A stretch of 64,000 bases of DNA from an uncultured Flammeovirgaceae bacterium (GCA_937883755.1 CAKZYA010000001.1:124001-188000), one strand, 5' to 3'. Shown: positions 17,847 through 27,864, counted from the stretch's first letter. The notes: generated from the sequence alone by a model not told the origin. Translations and numbers: made by a program.

Positions 17847-19148
17847 ATGGAACGAGATTATGAAATATTTTCATTAATTCAGGAAGAGCTAGAGCGACAA
17901 GAGCGCGGTATTGAGCTAATTGCCTCGGAGAATTTTACCTCGCCTCAAGTGATGGAGGCAATGGGCAGTGTGCTTACCAATAAATACGCCGAAGGCTTAC
18001 CAGGAAAGCGCTACTATGGTGGCTGTGAGGTGGTGGATAAAGTAGAACAACTCGCCATTGATCGGGCTAAAGAACTATTTGGAGCTGCCTGGGCCAATGT
18101 GCAGCCTCATTCTGGTGCTCAAGCCAATGCGGCAGTAATGTTAGCTATATTACAACCCGGAGATAAAATCTTAGGGTTTGATCTATCACACGGCGGTCAT
18201 CTTACCCACGGTTCACCTGTTAATTTTTCAGGTAAACTGTATCAGCCCTCATTCTACGGCGTAGAACAGGAAGACGGTAATGTGCCCGCGGGATATATCG
18301 ATTATGATAAAGTAGAGGCAATTGCCCGGCGAGAGCAGCCAAAGCTGTTAATTTGTGGTGCTTCGGCCTACAGCCGTGATTGGGAATACGAGCGATTACG
18401 AGTAATTGCTGATAGTGTGGGTGCTTTCTTACTAGCTGATATCTCTCACCCTTCGGCATTAATTGCTACTGGCTTACTGAATAATCCGCTGCCGCATTGC
18501 CATTTTGTAACCACTACTACGCACAAAACCCTGCGAGGACCTCGGGGTGGGCTGATTATGATGGGGCAAGACTTTGACAACCCATTTGGGGTAAAAACAG
18601 CAAAGGGAATAGTTCGTCCAATGTCGGCGTTGGTAGATATGGGAGTGTTTCCTGGTACACAGGGCGGACCATTAGAGCACGTGATTGCTGCTAAGGCAAT
18701 AGCGTTTAAAGAGGCTCTTTCTGAAGAGTTTGTTACTTACACTCAGCAAGTGATTGCCAATGCCCAGGTAATGGCTGAGGAATTTATGAACCGAGGCTAC
18801 TATGTAATCTCAGGCGGAACCGACAACCATGAAATGCTGATTGACCTACGTTCTAAAGATATTACAGGTAAAGCGGCTGAAAAAGCATTGGGCGAAGCTG
18901 ATATTACCGTAAACAAAAATATGGTGCCCTTCGATGACAAGTCGCCGTTTGTGACTTCTGGTATCCGGGTAGGTAGTGCTGCGGTTACTACCCGAGGCAT
19001 GGGTGAAGCCGAAATGAAACGCATTGTTGAACTGATGGACGAAGTAATAGCCCATCGAGATGATGAAAGCCGTCTGCACCAAATCCGGCAGTCTGTGAAC
19101 CAAATGATGGCGGAATATCCTTTATACAGTAGTTTAGAGAAGATATAG
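17847..19148 (+). CDS. glyA: serine hydroxymethyltransferase
   Basis: 433 residues from the ATG at 17847 (the ATG at 17823 would fall before the predicted transcription start and adds a poor hydrophobic N-terminus). Family features: [21 protein letters not shown] near the start, [15 protein letters not shown], and the PLP-binding [11 protein letters not shown] with Lys227. The enzyme converts serine and tetrahydrofolate to glycine and 5,10-methylene-THF, the main one-carbon supply. tatC follows after 6 bp, an unusual but clear operon. Confidence 0.96.
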   Translation: MERDYEIFSLIQEELERQERGIELIASENFTSPQVMEAMGSVLTNKYAEGLPGKRYYGGCEVVDKVEQLAIDRAKELFGAAWANVQPHSGAQANAAVMLAILQPGDKILGFDLSHGGHLTHGSPVNFSGKLYQPSFYGVEQEDGNVPAGYIDYDKVEAIARREQPKLLICGASAYSRDWEYERLRVIADSVGAFLLADISHPSALIATGLLNNPLPHCHFVTTTTHKTLRGPRGGLIMMGQDFDNPFGVKTAKGIVRPMSALVDMGVFPGTQGGPLEHVIAAKAIAFKEALSEEFVTYTQQVIANAQVMAEEFMNRGYYVISGGTDNHEMLIDLRSKDITGKAAEKALGEADITVNKNMVPFDDKSPFVTSGIRVGSAAVTTRGMGEAEMKRIVELMDEVIAHRDDESRLHQIRQSVNQMMAEYPLYSSLEKI

Positions 19149-19154
19149 AACACG

Positions 19155-20063
19155 TTGGAAGAACAAACCGGAAATCAGTTACAGCCTCAGGAAAATGGTC
19201 TGAGTACTCACGAAGATAAGATTGTTGAGAAGTATGCCGCTCCCGAAGAAGAAGGCGAGAAGCAAATGTCTTTTCTGGAGCATCTGGAGGAACTCCGTTG
19301 GCATATCATCCGCTCAATGGCGGCGATTATGGTTTTTGCCGTAGCGGCCTTTGCTGCTAAAGAGTTTGTTTGGGGTTTTCTTATTTTAGGCCCTACCGAA
19401 CCTGATTTCTGGACCTTTCGACAGTTTTGTAAGATTGGTAGCCTAGTGGGTTCTGAATACTTTTGCTTGGAGGAAATGCCTTTTATTATCCAAAGTCGCA
19501 AGATGACAGGGCAATTTACTATGCATATTTATTCCTCGGCGGTTATCGGGTTGATTGCCGCTTTTCCCTACGTTTTCTTTGAAATATGGCGGTTCATTAG
19601 CCCCGGGCTGTACGAACAGGAACGAAAACTCAGCCGAGGTGCAGTATTTTTTGTAAGTACTCTTTTTCTGATAGGAGTACTATTCGGCTACTTTGTGGTA
19701 ACTCCTATCTCAGTCAACTTTTTAGGAAATTACCAGGTGGATCCGAGCATTCTCAATGAATTTGACATTACGTCTTATGTCGGTATCTTAATTACTCTAG
19801 TATTAGCCTGCGGATTGTTATTTCAATTACCAATCGTAGTGTATTTTCTAAGTAAAGCTGGTATTATTACGCCTTCAGCACTGATTACGTATCGTCGTCA
19901 CGCCATTGTCATCATTCTGATTATTTCAGCTCTGGTCACTCCACCTGACCCAGTGACACAACTGTTGGTTACATTTCCACTTATCTTACTGTATCAGGCT
20001 AGTATTCTAATCTCTAAATGGGTACTGAGAAAGCGGATGGAGGCTGAAGCACAGGAAAGTTGA
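19155..20063 (+). CDS. tatC: twin-arginine translocase subunit TatC
   Basis: 302 residues from a TTG start 6 bp after glyA. Residues 38 onward (MSFLEHLEELRWHIIRSM, then membrane segments and FEIWRFISPGLYEQERK) are the TatC signature with about six transmembrane helices. The first 37 residues are a very acidic extension; extensions of this kind occur in Bacteroidota TatC, but an ATG at 19266 is an alternative start. TatC binds twin-arginine signal peptides; several exported proteins in this window (172, 2926, 13733) carry such signals. No tatA or tatB is in the window. Confidence 0.93.
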   Translation: MEEQTGNQLQPQENGLSTHEDKIVEKYAAPEEEGEKQMSFLEHLEELRWHIIRSMAAIMVFAVAAFAAKEFVWGFLILGPTEPDFWTFRQFCKIGSLVGSEYFCLEEMPFIIQSRKMTGQFTMHIYSSAVIGLIAAFPYVFFEIWRFISPGLYEQERKLSRGAVFFVSTLFLIGVLFGYFVVTPISVNFLGNYQVDPSILNEFDITSYVGILITLVLACGLLFQLPIVVYFLSKAGIITPSALITYRRHAIVIILIISALVTPPDPVTQLLVTFPLILLYQASILISKWVLRKRMEAEAQES

Positions 20064-20088
20064 AGAAGATAACCATTCTGCAAGGAAA

Positions 20089-21501
20089 CTATTCGCCCAC
20101 TTTCTGATAAACAGGTTGCCCCGGAAGTTTCTGGTAGGATGTCCTAATCGTTGGAATCCGTTCAAAGATGCGATCCATCAGACCAGATTCATCGATAATT
20201 AATTCAGGCATATCGCTCTGGAAGGCAGCAAATACAAATGATACATTCTTGAAATCATCTAGGTTAGTCAGTTGTCTTTCCGCTAATGACCAGTTCAGAT
20301 AAGGGGTTGCCAGTTGAGCGGTGCGATACACACTTAAGTGCTTACTAAGCATCACTATCTTTTTTCCTTTTACCAACCCATCGTAATCAGTAGGCTGAAC
20401 CATCAAGTTGGTGGTGTGCGTCACCTGTTGCAGCGAAAAGAAATTAAATAGCAGCGTGTAGCCATTAAAAATGAGCAAAAATGCCAAACCAACAGTCACT
20501 AACTCGGCGATGAGAATACGGCGAATAATTAGTAAGAAGTGTGTGATGAAAAACGCAATAGGTGGTACTAGGTAGAGAAGATGGTAGGGAGCTAGCTGCC
20601 GCACTAATAGCAGAGTAGCTAGAGCAGCTATTATTTTCATTCCCATAATGCGTTGTAGTTTGCCTTGCTGGTTGGTATACCGACGATATTGGCCTAGCTG
20701 ATAGAGCGAGACTAAGAGAAAGGCCAATGGAACCATGCCGACAATTAGTAACCTCCAATCGCCAACATAGGGGCTACGCTCAATGGTGCGAAAAGAAAGA
20801 AGGTACTGTTGGGTGAATTCAGTAGCAGCTTCTATCATATAGAAATAAGTAAATGCTATGAGCAAGGGAAGAGCAAACCCGTACAACAAGAGAAAAAAGC
20901 GACGAAACGATAGGTTAGCAAAAAACAGATACGCCAGTAAAGATGAGAGAAGATAAATAATGCTAGGTAAGTAACAAAGAACCGCTAACCCGATAAAGAT
21001 ACCAGTACTCAGGATTCGGACATCGCGCGACTGGCTCTCAATGCGGTAAAAGATATTGCGAAGAGCAAGTAGTACCCAAGTGAGCGAAAGCAGTACCGGG
21101 GATAGCGTATAAAAATCAAACGATAAGCAAGTGAGTAGTGCGTAGACTAGAGCGGGCACATAGGTATTTTCGTGGTACGCTTTTTTGGTAAGTAAAAAGT
21201 CATTGAAAATAAAACACTGGTATGTAATAAGTATCGCCGCTAAAATTACGTAGGCTACCTGGCTACGTGAAAAAACCAAGTCGACCAGCCGATAGATAAG
21301 TGCCGAAAAAGGGCCGATATTATCCCATAACTGAGTGTAGAGCCGATCGCCTTCTGCCAAGTTTTCTCCTACTAGCATCCAGTTTAGCTCGGGCAGCGTC
21401 AGAAAACTATCGCCAAAGAAGAAGGGTAAACGCACGATCAGTAGCAGCCCAAAAATCAGGGGAATCCGATAGGGATCGTTAACACGGAAGAAGGTAAGCA
21501 A
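20089..21501 (-). CDS. polytopic membrane protein, GT-C-like, function unknown
   Basis: 470 residues with about ten hydrophobic helices. The first loop after helix 1 contains charged residues (LPELNWMLVGENLAEGDRLY), then Trp-Asp and Pro-Phe-Ser, reminiscent of lipid-linked-sugar (GT-C) transferases, where an acidic residue sits there. The C-terminal ~90 residues are soluble. It looks like the DUF6427-type proteins of Bacteroidota, but the assignment is weak. Monocistronic; its stop is convergent with tatC. Confidence 0.75.
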   Translation of the reverse strand: MLTFFRVNDPYRIPLIFGLLLIVRLPFFFGDSFLTLPELNWMLVGENLAEGDRLYTQLWDNIGPFSALIYRLVDLVFSRSQVAYVILAAILITYQCFIFNDFLLTKKAYHENTYVPALVYALLTCLSFDFYTLSPVLLSLTWVLLALRNIFYRIESQSRDVRILSTGIFIGLAVLCYLPSIIYLLSSLLAYLFFANLSFRRFFLLLYGFALPLLIAFTYFYMIEAATEFTQQYLLSFRTIERSPYVGDWRLLIVGMVPLAFLLVSLYQLGQYRRYTNQQGKLQRIMGMKIIAALATLLLVRQLAPYHLLYLVPPIAFFITHFLLIIRRILIAELVTVGLAFLLIFNGYTLLFNFFSLQQVTHTTNLMVQPTDYDGLVKGKKIVMLSKHLSVYRTAQLATPYLNWSLAERQLTNLDDFKNVSFVFAAFQSDMPELIIDESGLMDRIFERIPTIRTSYQKLPGQPVYQKVGE

Positions 21502-21602
21502 CTTGGTTTATTTACGGAGTTGATAGTTAAGCATTATGCAACTGCAAAAAAAGCAATCCACCATCGTATCCGCAATGCTGTGTACTTTTTTACTAACATT
21601 AA

Positions 21603-21633
21603 TGTGAATTTTAACCTGACAATGGTATGTTTG
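21603..21633 (+). promoter_or_regulatory. promoter of the GNAT gene at 21667
   Basis: TATGTTTG at 21626-21633 is an exact TAnnTTTG match, 33 bp before the start codon, with TGTG at 21603-21606 as a weak -33 element at the correct distance. Confidence 0.5.
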
Positions 21634-21666
21634 TCCGTTTCCTTGTGTTAGAAGCGTGTACAGGTT

Positions 21667-22173
21667 ATGAAAGTCTTAGCTACCAGTCGACTTGTAATTG
21701 AGAAAGCGGTCGTCAGCGACTCCAATTTCTTTTATCGATTATTGAATAGTCCGAGTTGGCTTCAGTATATTGGTGACCGGGAAATTAAATCTGAAGCCAA
21801 TGCGCGCAAATATATTGAGCATAGCATCATCAACTCTTACAAAAAATACGGCTACGGTCTTTTCAAGCTAATTGCCAAAGAACAAGGAGAGCCCGTTGGT
21901 ATCTGCGGTTTTATAAAGCGTGATTACCTGGAAAGTGCTGATATTGGGTTTGCCATCCTTCCAGAATACGAAGGGAACGGTTATATCCAAGAAGCTGCGC
22001 AAGCGCTGATGGAATACGGGAAAACCACATTGAAACTACATCCGATTCTAGCAATTACAACCGAGGGAAATACTCGATCCAGGAATTTACTAAGTAGAAT
22101 TGGAATGCGAGCAACAGGAAAAGTTAGACCAAAGGGCAACGAAACAGAGTTTTTACTGTTCTCAAATAAATAA
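21667..22173 (+). CDS. GNAT family acetyltransferase, RimJ/RimL-like
   Basis: 168 residues. RLVIEKAVVSDSNFFYRLLNSPSWLQYIGDR near the start is the RimJ/RimL (acetyltransferase_3) opening, followed by KLIAKEQGEPVGICGFIKRD, DIGFAILPEYEGNGYIQEA with the R/Q-x-x-G-x-G/A loop, and a C-terminal NTRSRNLLSRIGM segment that closes the fold. Members acetylate protein N-termini, antibiotics or small molecules; the substrate here is unknown. 17 bp before rbfA, so probably in one unit with it. Confidence 0.9.
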   Translation: MKVLATSRLVIEKAVVSDSNFFYRLLNSPSWLQYIGDREIKSEANARKYIEHSIINSYKKYGYGLFKLIAKEQGEPVGICGFIKRDYLESADIGFAILPEYEGNGYIQEAAQALMEYGKTTLKLHPILAITTEGNTRSRNLLSRIGMRATGKVRPKGNETEFLLFSNK

Positions 22174-22190
22174 ACATAAAGCGGAGAGAT

Positions 22191-22565
22191 ATGAAGGAAA
22201 GTAAAAGACAGCGGCAGTTTTCGTCGTTACTGCAAAAAGAACTAAGTGAGATTTTCCAACGACATGGTTCGTCTATCTTGGGTACCAACGATTTTGTAAC
22301 TATTTCGCGGGTGCTCGTCAGCCCTGACTTGGGCGTGGCTAAAATTTATCTCAGCTTTATGCTGAGCAAGCAGAAAGAGCAATTAATGGATACCATCCAA
22401 TACCGAAAAGGCGAAGTTCGCCGTCTGCTGGGTAACCGCATTGGAAAGGTAGCCCGAGTAGTGCCGGAGTTAGCATTCTTTCTAGATGATAGTGCTGACT
22501 ACGCTTCCCGAATGGATAAAATTATTTCCGAGCTGGATATTCCCCCGGCAGAAGAAGACGAATAA
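22191..22565 (+). CDS. rbfA: ribosome-binding factor A
   Basis: 124 residues, the usual size. KESKRQRQFSSLLQKELSEIFQ at the start, VLVSPDLGVAKIYLSFM in the middle and RVVPELAFFLDDSADYASRMDKII are the RbfA KH-domain signature segments. It matures the 30S subunit by helping 16S rRNA folding. Followed by 113 bp of repetitive spacer before the LolC/E-like gene. Confidence 0.96.
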   Translation: MKESKRQRQFSSLLQKELSEIFQRHGSSILGTNDFVTISRVLVSPDLGVAKIYLSFMLSKQKEQLMDTIQYRKGEVRRLLGNRIGKVARVVPELAFFLDDSADYASRMDKIISELDIPPAEEDE

Positions 22566-22567
22566 TT

Positions 22568-22678
22568 AATGATGAATAATGATTGCGGCCGCCGCGCGGG
22601 TGATTAATGAATGCTATCAAAAACTGTTTGTCTATTAAACTATTCATCATTATTCATTTTCTCATCAATCATTAAGGT
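22568..22678. repeat. inverted-repeat spacer with a GC-rich core
   Basis: Arms ATGAATAATGAT (22572-22583) and ATCATTATTCAT (22646-22657) are perfectly complementary over 12 bp with a 62-bp interior. The interior begins with GCGGCCGC and other GC-rich bases (22585-22600), which stands out in an otherwise AT-rich spacer. It may form a hairpin between rbfA and the permease gene. Confidence 0.5.
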
Positions 22679-23917
22679 ATGAACTTTCCCCTTTTGGTGG
22701 CCCGGCGGTACTTCCGCTCCAAAAAGAAAAAGAACTTTATTCAGGTTATTTCCAATATTTCTATGGTTGGAGTGGCCGTAGGTACTATGGCGCTGATTGT
22801 GGTGCTGTCGGTCTTCAACGGATTGGAAGATCTGATTAAAGCGTCTAAAAGCACATTTGATCCTGAAATTAAGATTGTTCCGGTACGAGGTAAAACATTT
22901 TTAGCGACTGACTCACTACTAAATCTGGTAAAGCAGGTAAAAGGAGTAGGCGTAGTCACCGAGGTAATTGAAGATAATGCGATAGCTCGCTACCAGGATG
23001 CCCAGATGATTGTAAAGCTGAAGGGCGTCAGCGAAAACTTTGTGAAGCAACAGCGGCTTGAGCAAGCGCTGGTTCACGGTGATCTGACCCTTAAAAAAGA
23101 CGGCATCAACTACGCGATCATGGGGCGTGGGGTACAGTATACTCTGTCAATTGCTCCATCTAATGATTTTTATGCAATGCAGCTATTTATGCCCCGGAAG
23201 ACAGCTAGCAATAGCGGTTTCAATCCTGATCCTATGAACCGCTATTTTAAGCAGAAAAATATTATGCCGGGTGGAGTCTTTGCTAACGAGGCAGAATACG
23301 ACGGCAGCTACGTGATTGTACCCATTGGGTTTGCCCAAGAGTTGTTTGATTATGAGCAGGAGCGTACCGCACTGGAAATTAAAACGAAAGATAAGATCTC
23401 CGTTAGTCAGGTAGAACGTCAGCTAGAGAAGTTACTATCAGACTCAGAGTACCAAGTGCTTAATAGCGATGAGCAGCACGCGAGTCTGTTACGAGCTGTA
23501 AAATGGGAAAAACTGTTTGTCTACATCACGTTCTCGTTTATCCTGGCTATTGCTTCTTTCAATATTTTCTTTTCCCTCTCAATGTTGGCTATTGACAAGC
23601 GGAAAGATATTGCCATGCTCTTTGCTCTGGGGGCTCAGCAACGTACGGTAAAATCGATCTTTCTTCTCGAGGGAGTCATTATCGCTCTGATTGGAGCCGG
23701 AAGTGGCTTGATAGGGGCAGTGATCATCTGCTGGGCACAGCAAACCTTTGGTATTGTATCTATGGGAATGCAAACTGCTATTGTAGATGCGTACCCAGTA
23801 AAAATGGAGGTTGCTGACTTTTTATTCACAGCACTTAGTATTTCTCTCATTACTTTCCTAGCCTCTTATCGCCCAGCAATCATTGCTTCTCGAACTGATG
23901 TAAAAGATTTTTTGTAA
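22679..23917 (+). CDS. LolC/LolE-like ABC transporter permease (FtsX family)
   Basis: 412 residues with the lipoprotein-exporter permease layout: FPLLVARRYFRSKKKKNFIQVISN leading into TM1, a ~200-residue periplasmic MacB-PCD-like domain, and three C-terminal TM segments of the FtsX fold, with RKDIAMLFALGAQQRTVKSIFLLEG joining them. In Gram-negative bacteria LolCDE extracts lipoproteins from the inner membrane and passes them to LolA. The ATPase and a second permease are not adjacent in the window. Bacteroidota commonly encode such single permeases apart from the ATPase gene. Confidence 0.9.
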   Translation: MNFPLLVARRYFRSKKKKNFIQVISNISMVGVAVGTMALIVVLSVFNGLEDLIKASKSTFDPEIKIVPVRGKTFLATDSLLNLVKQVKGVGVVTEVIEDNAIARYQDAQMIVKLKGVSENFVKQQRLEQALVHGDLTLKKDGINYAIMGRGVQYTLSIAPSNDFYAMQLFMPRKTASNSGFNPDPMNRYFKQKNIMPGGVFANEAEYDGSYVIVPIGFAQELFDYEQERTALEIKTKDKISVSQVERQLEKLLSDSEYQVLNSDEQHASLLRAVKWEKLFVYITFSFILAIASFNIFFSLSMLAIDKRKDIAMLFALGAQQRTVKSIFLLEGVIIALIGAGSGLIGAVIICWAQQTFGIVSMGMQTAIVDAYPVKMEVADFLFTALSISLITFLASYRPAIIASRTDVKDFL

Positions 23918-24011
23918 AGTAATTATTTTACCTAAATTGGGAGTTAGCTTTTTGCGATCAACAACATATTCCGGCTCAAGACCGGAATCAACAATCAACC
24001 GTTAGCTCTCC

Positions 24012-26978
24012 ATGAAAGTCTCGCCCGAACGGCCTTTTAAAGTAATTTATTCACTTTTTAATCACGAGTATTTAGGATATTTATTCGAGTCATTTGCTGT
24101 GCAACTTAACGAGCAGCATGAGTTTACTTTCGAGCATCAGAACATATCACATAAGAACGCCAAAGAATTCTCCAAAGACCTCGATGGGCAAGATTACGAG
24201 TTAATCCGCCTGATGGACTCCATGCAGCAGGAGGTGATTATCAATAAATTTCATAAGAAGCGGTTGAAGCCCCATGAGTTCTTCTTCAAGGTTTATTTGG
24301 GGGATAGCGAGCGAAACCAGGCACTGAAAGATGAAATTGCCGTATATCTGGAAGGTATTCGGTCTCGCATACTGCCGTTGTTGCAGGGAAAGCATTTATT
24401 TGAGATGAGCAACGATGGTGAACCCGTAGGGCGGAAGATTGACGTATTACCCGAAAAGGCCACTGTGCTCTTTCACTTTCGGCGTAACGAAGATAATACT
24501 CACTACTTCCCAACCATTAAATACGCAGGTGCGAAGGTGGACTTTCAATACAAAAACGCCTATATTATTTGTAACCAACCGGCGTGGATGGTATTGGAAC
24601 ATCGGCTCTTCACCTTTGAGAAAGAAGTTGACGGTAATAAACTTCAGCCGTTTCTGAATAAAAAATTTATTGTCATTCCTAAAAAGGTAGAGGATTCGTA
24701 TTACCGTAAGTTTGTCGCTCCATTGGTTTCGTCATTTGATGTATATGCCAAGGGTTTTGATATATTGACGGAACGTCATCGCCCCAAACCTTTTTTGTCT
24801 TTCTTTGAAGTTCAGCGCCACGTAGCAGAAGAACAGATGACTGAGCATAGCAATGGTACACTCACTGTTTCTAAAGGAGCTGCCGTAGGTTATATCGGGT
24901 TTGAGTTAGCCTTTCGGTACGGATCGCACTGCTTTCAGGCCAATGGAGAAGATATAAGCGTAGTAGTTGACAAGCACAAAGACAGCGATCAGTATACTTT
25001 TCGTCGGATTGTCCGTAACCACCATGCTGAGGAGCAAGTGCTTACTTTTTTAAAGGATCAGTCACTGACTATCAACGGTTACCAAAAAGTGCTGGATCGG
25101 AATACTGCTATTGAATGGATTAATCAACATAAAAATGATTTAGAAGAGGCTGGCATCACACTTTGCCAGCGGGTAGTAGGCGAGAAAAAGTATTTTCTGG
25201 GTAAATCTACAATTAGTGTGGAAGTGCGCGAAAATATTGACTGGTTTGATATTTACGCCATAGTGAAGTTTGGGGACTATGAAGTACCCTTTGCAAAAAT
25301 CCGCTCCCTGATTTTAGCTAAAAAACGGGAAGTGAGACTACCTAACGGCGAGGTGGCTCTTATTCCTGAAGTGTGGTTCACCGAATACTCAGAGCTGTTT
25401 GCCTTTACCGAGCCAGCCGAAACCGAGGATGGAAAAGTGCGCCTGAAAAAATACCATTTGGCATTAGTACAAGATTTACATAACGGAAACCTGGCTAAGG
25501 TTACAATGGATCGTAAACTGGATCGCTTGCGGCAGTTCGAGAAAATAGAGGATCACAAATTACCGAAGCAATTTGAAGGTACGTTGCGACCCTACCAGAA
25601 GGCAGGGTATAACTGGATGCACTTTCTGAACCAGTATCATTTTGGTGGTTGCCTGGCTGACGATATGGGGCTGGGTAAAACAGTACAAACCCTAGCACTA
25701 CTTCAGCGGCAAAAAGAACTGCACAAGGAGCAACAACAGGCGATGAATAGCTCGCTACTCATTATGCCAACCTCGCTAATTTATAACTGGGAGATGGAGG
25801 CTGCTAAGTTTACCCCTGACCTAAAAGTATTCACCTACACCGGAACCAACCGCGACAAAAATGTAGAACAGTTTGCGGATTACGATCTGGTGCTAACCTC
25901 CTACGGTATTGCTCGTTTGGATATTGACATTCTAAAGGACTACTATTTTCACTACGTGATTCTGGATGAGTCTCAAGCCATAAAAAATCCTGATTCTAAT
26001 ATCGCCCAGGCAGTGCGAGAACTGAATGCAAAGCATCGTCTTATTCTGACCGGTACACCGCTAGAAAATAGCACTTTAGACTTATGGTCCCAGATGACGT
26101 TTATCAATCCGGGTTTACTAGGTAATCAATCGTTTTTCCGTAACGAGTTTGTTGTTCCCATTGAGAAGAAAGGAGATCTATCCAAAACTTCGAAGCTGTA
26201 CAGTATTATTAAGCCTTTCATTCTGCGGCGGCAAAAATGGCAGGTAGCTACCGAACTGCCTGAGAAAGTAGAAAATATGAAGTACTGTACCATGACGGAA
26301 GAGCAGGAGGCTTGCTACGAAGAGGCTAAATCATTCTACCGTAATGAAATTCTTAACCTGATTGAGAATCAGGGGGTTAAAAAGTCGCAGTTACTACTGT
26401 TACAGGGACTGACTAAGTTGCGTCAAATTGCCAACCATCCCAAGATGGTAGATGAAGCGTACACTCATGACTCGGGTAAGATGGAAGATGTGCTTCATAT
26501 GATTATTAGTACCTTAAGCGAGGGGCATAAAATTCTCATATTCAGCCAATTTGTCAAGCATCTAGCTATACTTAGCAATCACTTAAAAGAATTAAATTAT
26601 CCGTTTGCCTACTTAGATGGAAGTACGAAAAATCGGAAGGAGCAAGTAGAACGTTTTCAACACGATGCTTCGTTAAGTCTGTTTCTAATTTCCTTACGAG
26701 CGGGAGGGGTTGGCCTCAACCTCACCAAAGCTGATTATGTGTTTATTCTTGACCCTTGGTGGAACCCAGCGGTAGAAGCCCAGGCTATTGATCGGGCACA
26801 CCGCATTGGTCAGGAAAATAGGGTGTTCACCTACAAGTTTATTACCCGCAATACTGTGGAAGAGAAAATCCTCCGGTTGCAGCAGAACAAAATCAAACTT
26901 GCTACTGAACTGATTTCTACGGAAGAAAGCTTTGTAAAACGACTGACCCGCGAGGATATTAGTGCAATTTTAAGCTAA
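24012..26978 (+). CDS. SNF2/Rad54-like DNA-dependent ATPase (helicase superfamily 2)
   Basis: 988 residues. The first ~510 residues are an unassigned, mainly hydrophilic region; from about 530 the SNF2 ATPase follows: LRPYQKAGYNWMHFL, Walker A DDMGLGKTVQTL (Lys556), the DESQ box (Asp652-Gln655), LTGTPLEN, then the helicase C-terminal domain with GHKILIFSQF, SLRAGGVGLNLTKADYV and DRAHRIGQ. It translocates on DNA and remodels protein-DNA contacts; the bacterial role is unknown. Length and order are typical of Bacteroidota SNF2 enzymes. Followed by a convergent gene after 72 bp. Confidence 0.95.
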   Translation: MKVSPERPFKVIYSLFNHEYLGYLFESFAVQLNEQHEFTFEHQNISHKNAKEFSKDLDGQDYELIRLMDSMQQEVIINKFHKKRLKPHEFFFKVYLGDSERNQALKDEIAVYLEGIRSRILPLLQGKHLFEMSNDGEPVGRKIDVLPEKATVLFHFRRNEDNTHYFPTIKYAGAKVDFQYKNAYIICNQPAWMVLEHRLFTFEKEVDGNKLQPFLNKKFIVIPKKVEDSYYRKFVAPLVSSFDVYAKGFDILTERHRPKPFLSFFEVQRHVAEEQMTEHSNGTLTVSKGAAVGYIGFELAFRYGSHCFQANGEDISVVVDKHKDSDQYTFRRIVRNHHAEEQVLTFLKDQSLTINGYQKVLDRNTAIEWINQHKNDLEEAGITLCQRVVGEKKYFLGKSTISVEVRENIDWFDIYAIVKFGDYEVPFAKIRSLILAKKREVRLPNGEVALIPEVWFTEYSELFAFTEPAETEDGKVRLKKYHLALVQDLHNGNLAKVTMDRKLDRLRQFEKIEDHKLPKQFEGTLRPYQKAGYNWMHFLNQYHFGGCLADDMGLGKTVQTLALLQRQKELHKEQQQAMNSSLLIMPTSLIYNWEMEAAKFTPDLKVFTYTGTNRDKNVEQFADYDLVLTSYGIARLDIDILKDYYFHYVILDESQAIKNPDSNIAQAVRELNAKHRLILTGTPLENSTLDLWSQMTFINPGLLGNQSFFRNEFVVPIEKKGDLSKTSKLYSIIKPFILRRQKWQVATELPEKVENMKYCTMTEEQEACYEEAKSFYRNEILNLIENQGVKKSQLLLLQGLTKLRQIANHPKMVDEAYTHDSGKMEDVLHMIISTLSEGHKILIFSQFVKHLAILSNHLKELNYPFAYLDGSTKNRKEQVERFQHDASLSLFLISLRAGGVGLNLTKADYVFILDPWWNPAVEAQAIDRAHRIGQENRVFTYKFITRNTVEEKILRLQQNKIKLATELISTEESFVKRLTREDISAILS

Positions 26979-26987
26979 CTAGGAAGC

Positions 26988-27020
26988 AGTAAACAGAATA
27001 AAACAAGTACACTGTTTACT
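26988..27020. terminator. possible stem-loop between convergent genes
   Basis: AGTAAACAG (26988-26996) and CTGTTTACT (27012-27020) form a perfect 9-bp stem with a 15-nt loop between the SNF2 gene and the convergent gene at 27051. TGTTTACT recurs at about 27033. No U tract follows, so it is only a weak terminator candidate. Confidence 0.35.
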
Positions 27021-27050
27021 CTTACCGTTATCATGTTTACTAGGCTACGG

Positions 27051-27530
27051 TCATGGTTCGGGATTACGAGCTTCCACTGGATAAGAGTATGGATTGACCG
27101 TAGTCATATTAATGATCTTCCACTGACCATCTACTTTTTCCAATACCCGTTGTTCCTTCAGCATAGCTCCATTATTCGTACTTTGATTAAAACGAGCCCA
27201 AGCTAGATTATCCGTTATTTTATAGTGCCATTCGCTTCGGTCTACGTTCATCTCACCGTCAACTGGCGGATTCTGAGCCATAGATTGCTTCATGTGGGCA
27301 CTAATGTTATCCCAACCATCGGCGTATTCTATATATTCATTCATGGTTACACTGAAGTAAGCGTAGGGGGTATGTCCCCAGTAACTCGCCCATTTATCAT
27401 AATCTCGCTCGAGCCAGGCATTGGTTTCTCCTTCAATCACCTCGCGAATGGCATCTTCTTCTATTCCTTGGGCAATAAGAGTTGTGCCGACGAACACAAA
27501 AAAGATGAGTAGATGTGCAGTTGTCTTCAT
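27051..27530 (-). CDS. secreted SnoaL/DUF4440-like protein
   Basis: 159 residues with a signal peptide (LLIFFVFVGTTLIAQG). The remainder fits the NTF2/SnoaL-like or DUF4440 pattern: an acidic helix first (DAIREVIEGETNAWLERDYDKW), then beta strands with DNLAWARFNQST and QRVLEKVDGQWKIINMTTV. These folds bind small ligands or act as cofactors; none can be named here. The 334 bp upstream hold no gene. Confidence 0.82.
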   Translation of the reverse strand: MKTTAHLLIFFVFVGTTLIAQGIEEDAIREVIEGETNAWLERDYDKWASYWGHTPYAYFSVTMNEYIEYADGWDNISAHMKQSMAQNPPVDGEMNVDRSEWHYKITDNLAWARFNQSTNNGAMLKEQRVLEKVDGQWKIINMTTVNPYSYPVEARNPEP

Positions 27531-27864
27531 AGCAGTGAAAATTTAGGTTATCTATTTGAAAATTTTTATCTCAGAATAAGTACAACCTTTATCCTAGCAG
27601 GAGACACGGAAATTCACTGATAGAAAGCTAAGAAATGAGAAGCAGTGTGTCTACCTGAAGTACAACCTGATAAATGTAAACGGTCGCTGTCAGCGATATG
27701 AACAGCCCGTTTTAATCAATGTACGTAATTTTTCTGATGAATGCCAGTGAAATAGAGCAGGGAGCTAATAGGAGCTACGCCACGCGATTTCGCTTTTGTG
27801 CCATAACACAGTGTAGATTAAGGGGAGACGGTGTTAGTTCTGTATGAACAGCAGTTGCTTCAGC
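27531..27864. other. gene-free spacer between the SnoaL-like and ROK genes
   Basis: No open frame of credible composition. The only symmetric element noticed is a small TCGCT/AGCGA hairpin near 27685. No canonical promoter for the SnoaL-like gene was found. Confidence 0.4.

Noticed and set aside
27680-27700. Small hairpin TCGCT/AGCGA upstream of the SnoaL-like gene
   Set aside because: A 5-bp stem with a 3-nt loop is expected by chance.
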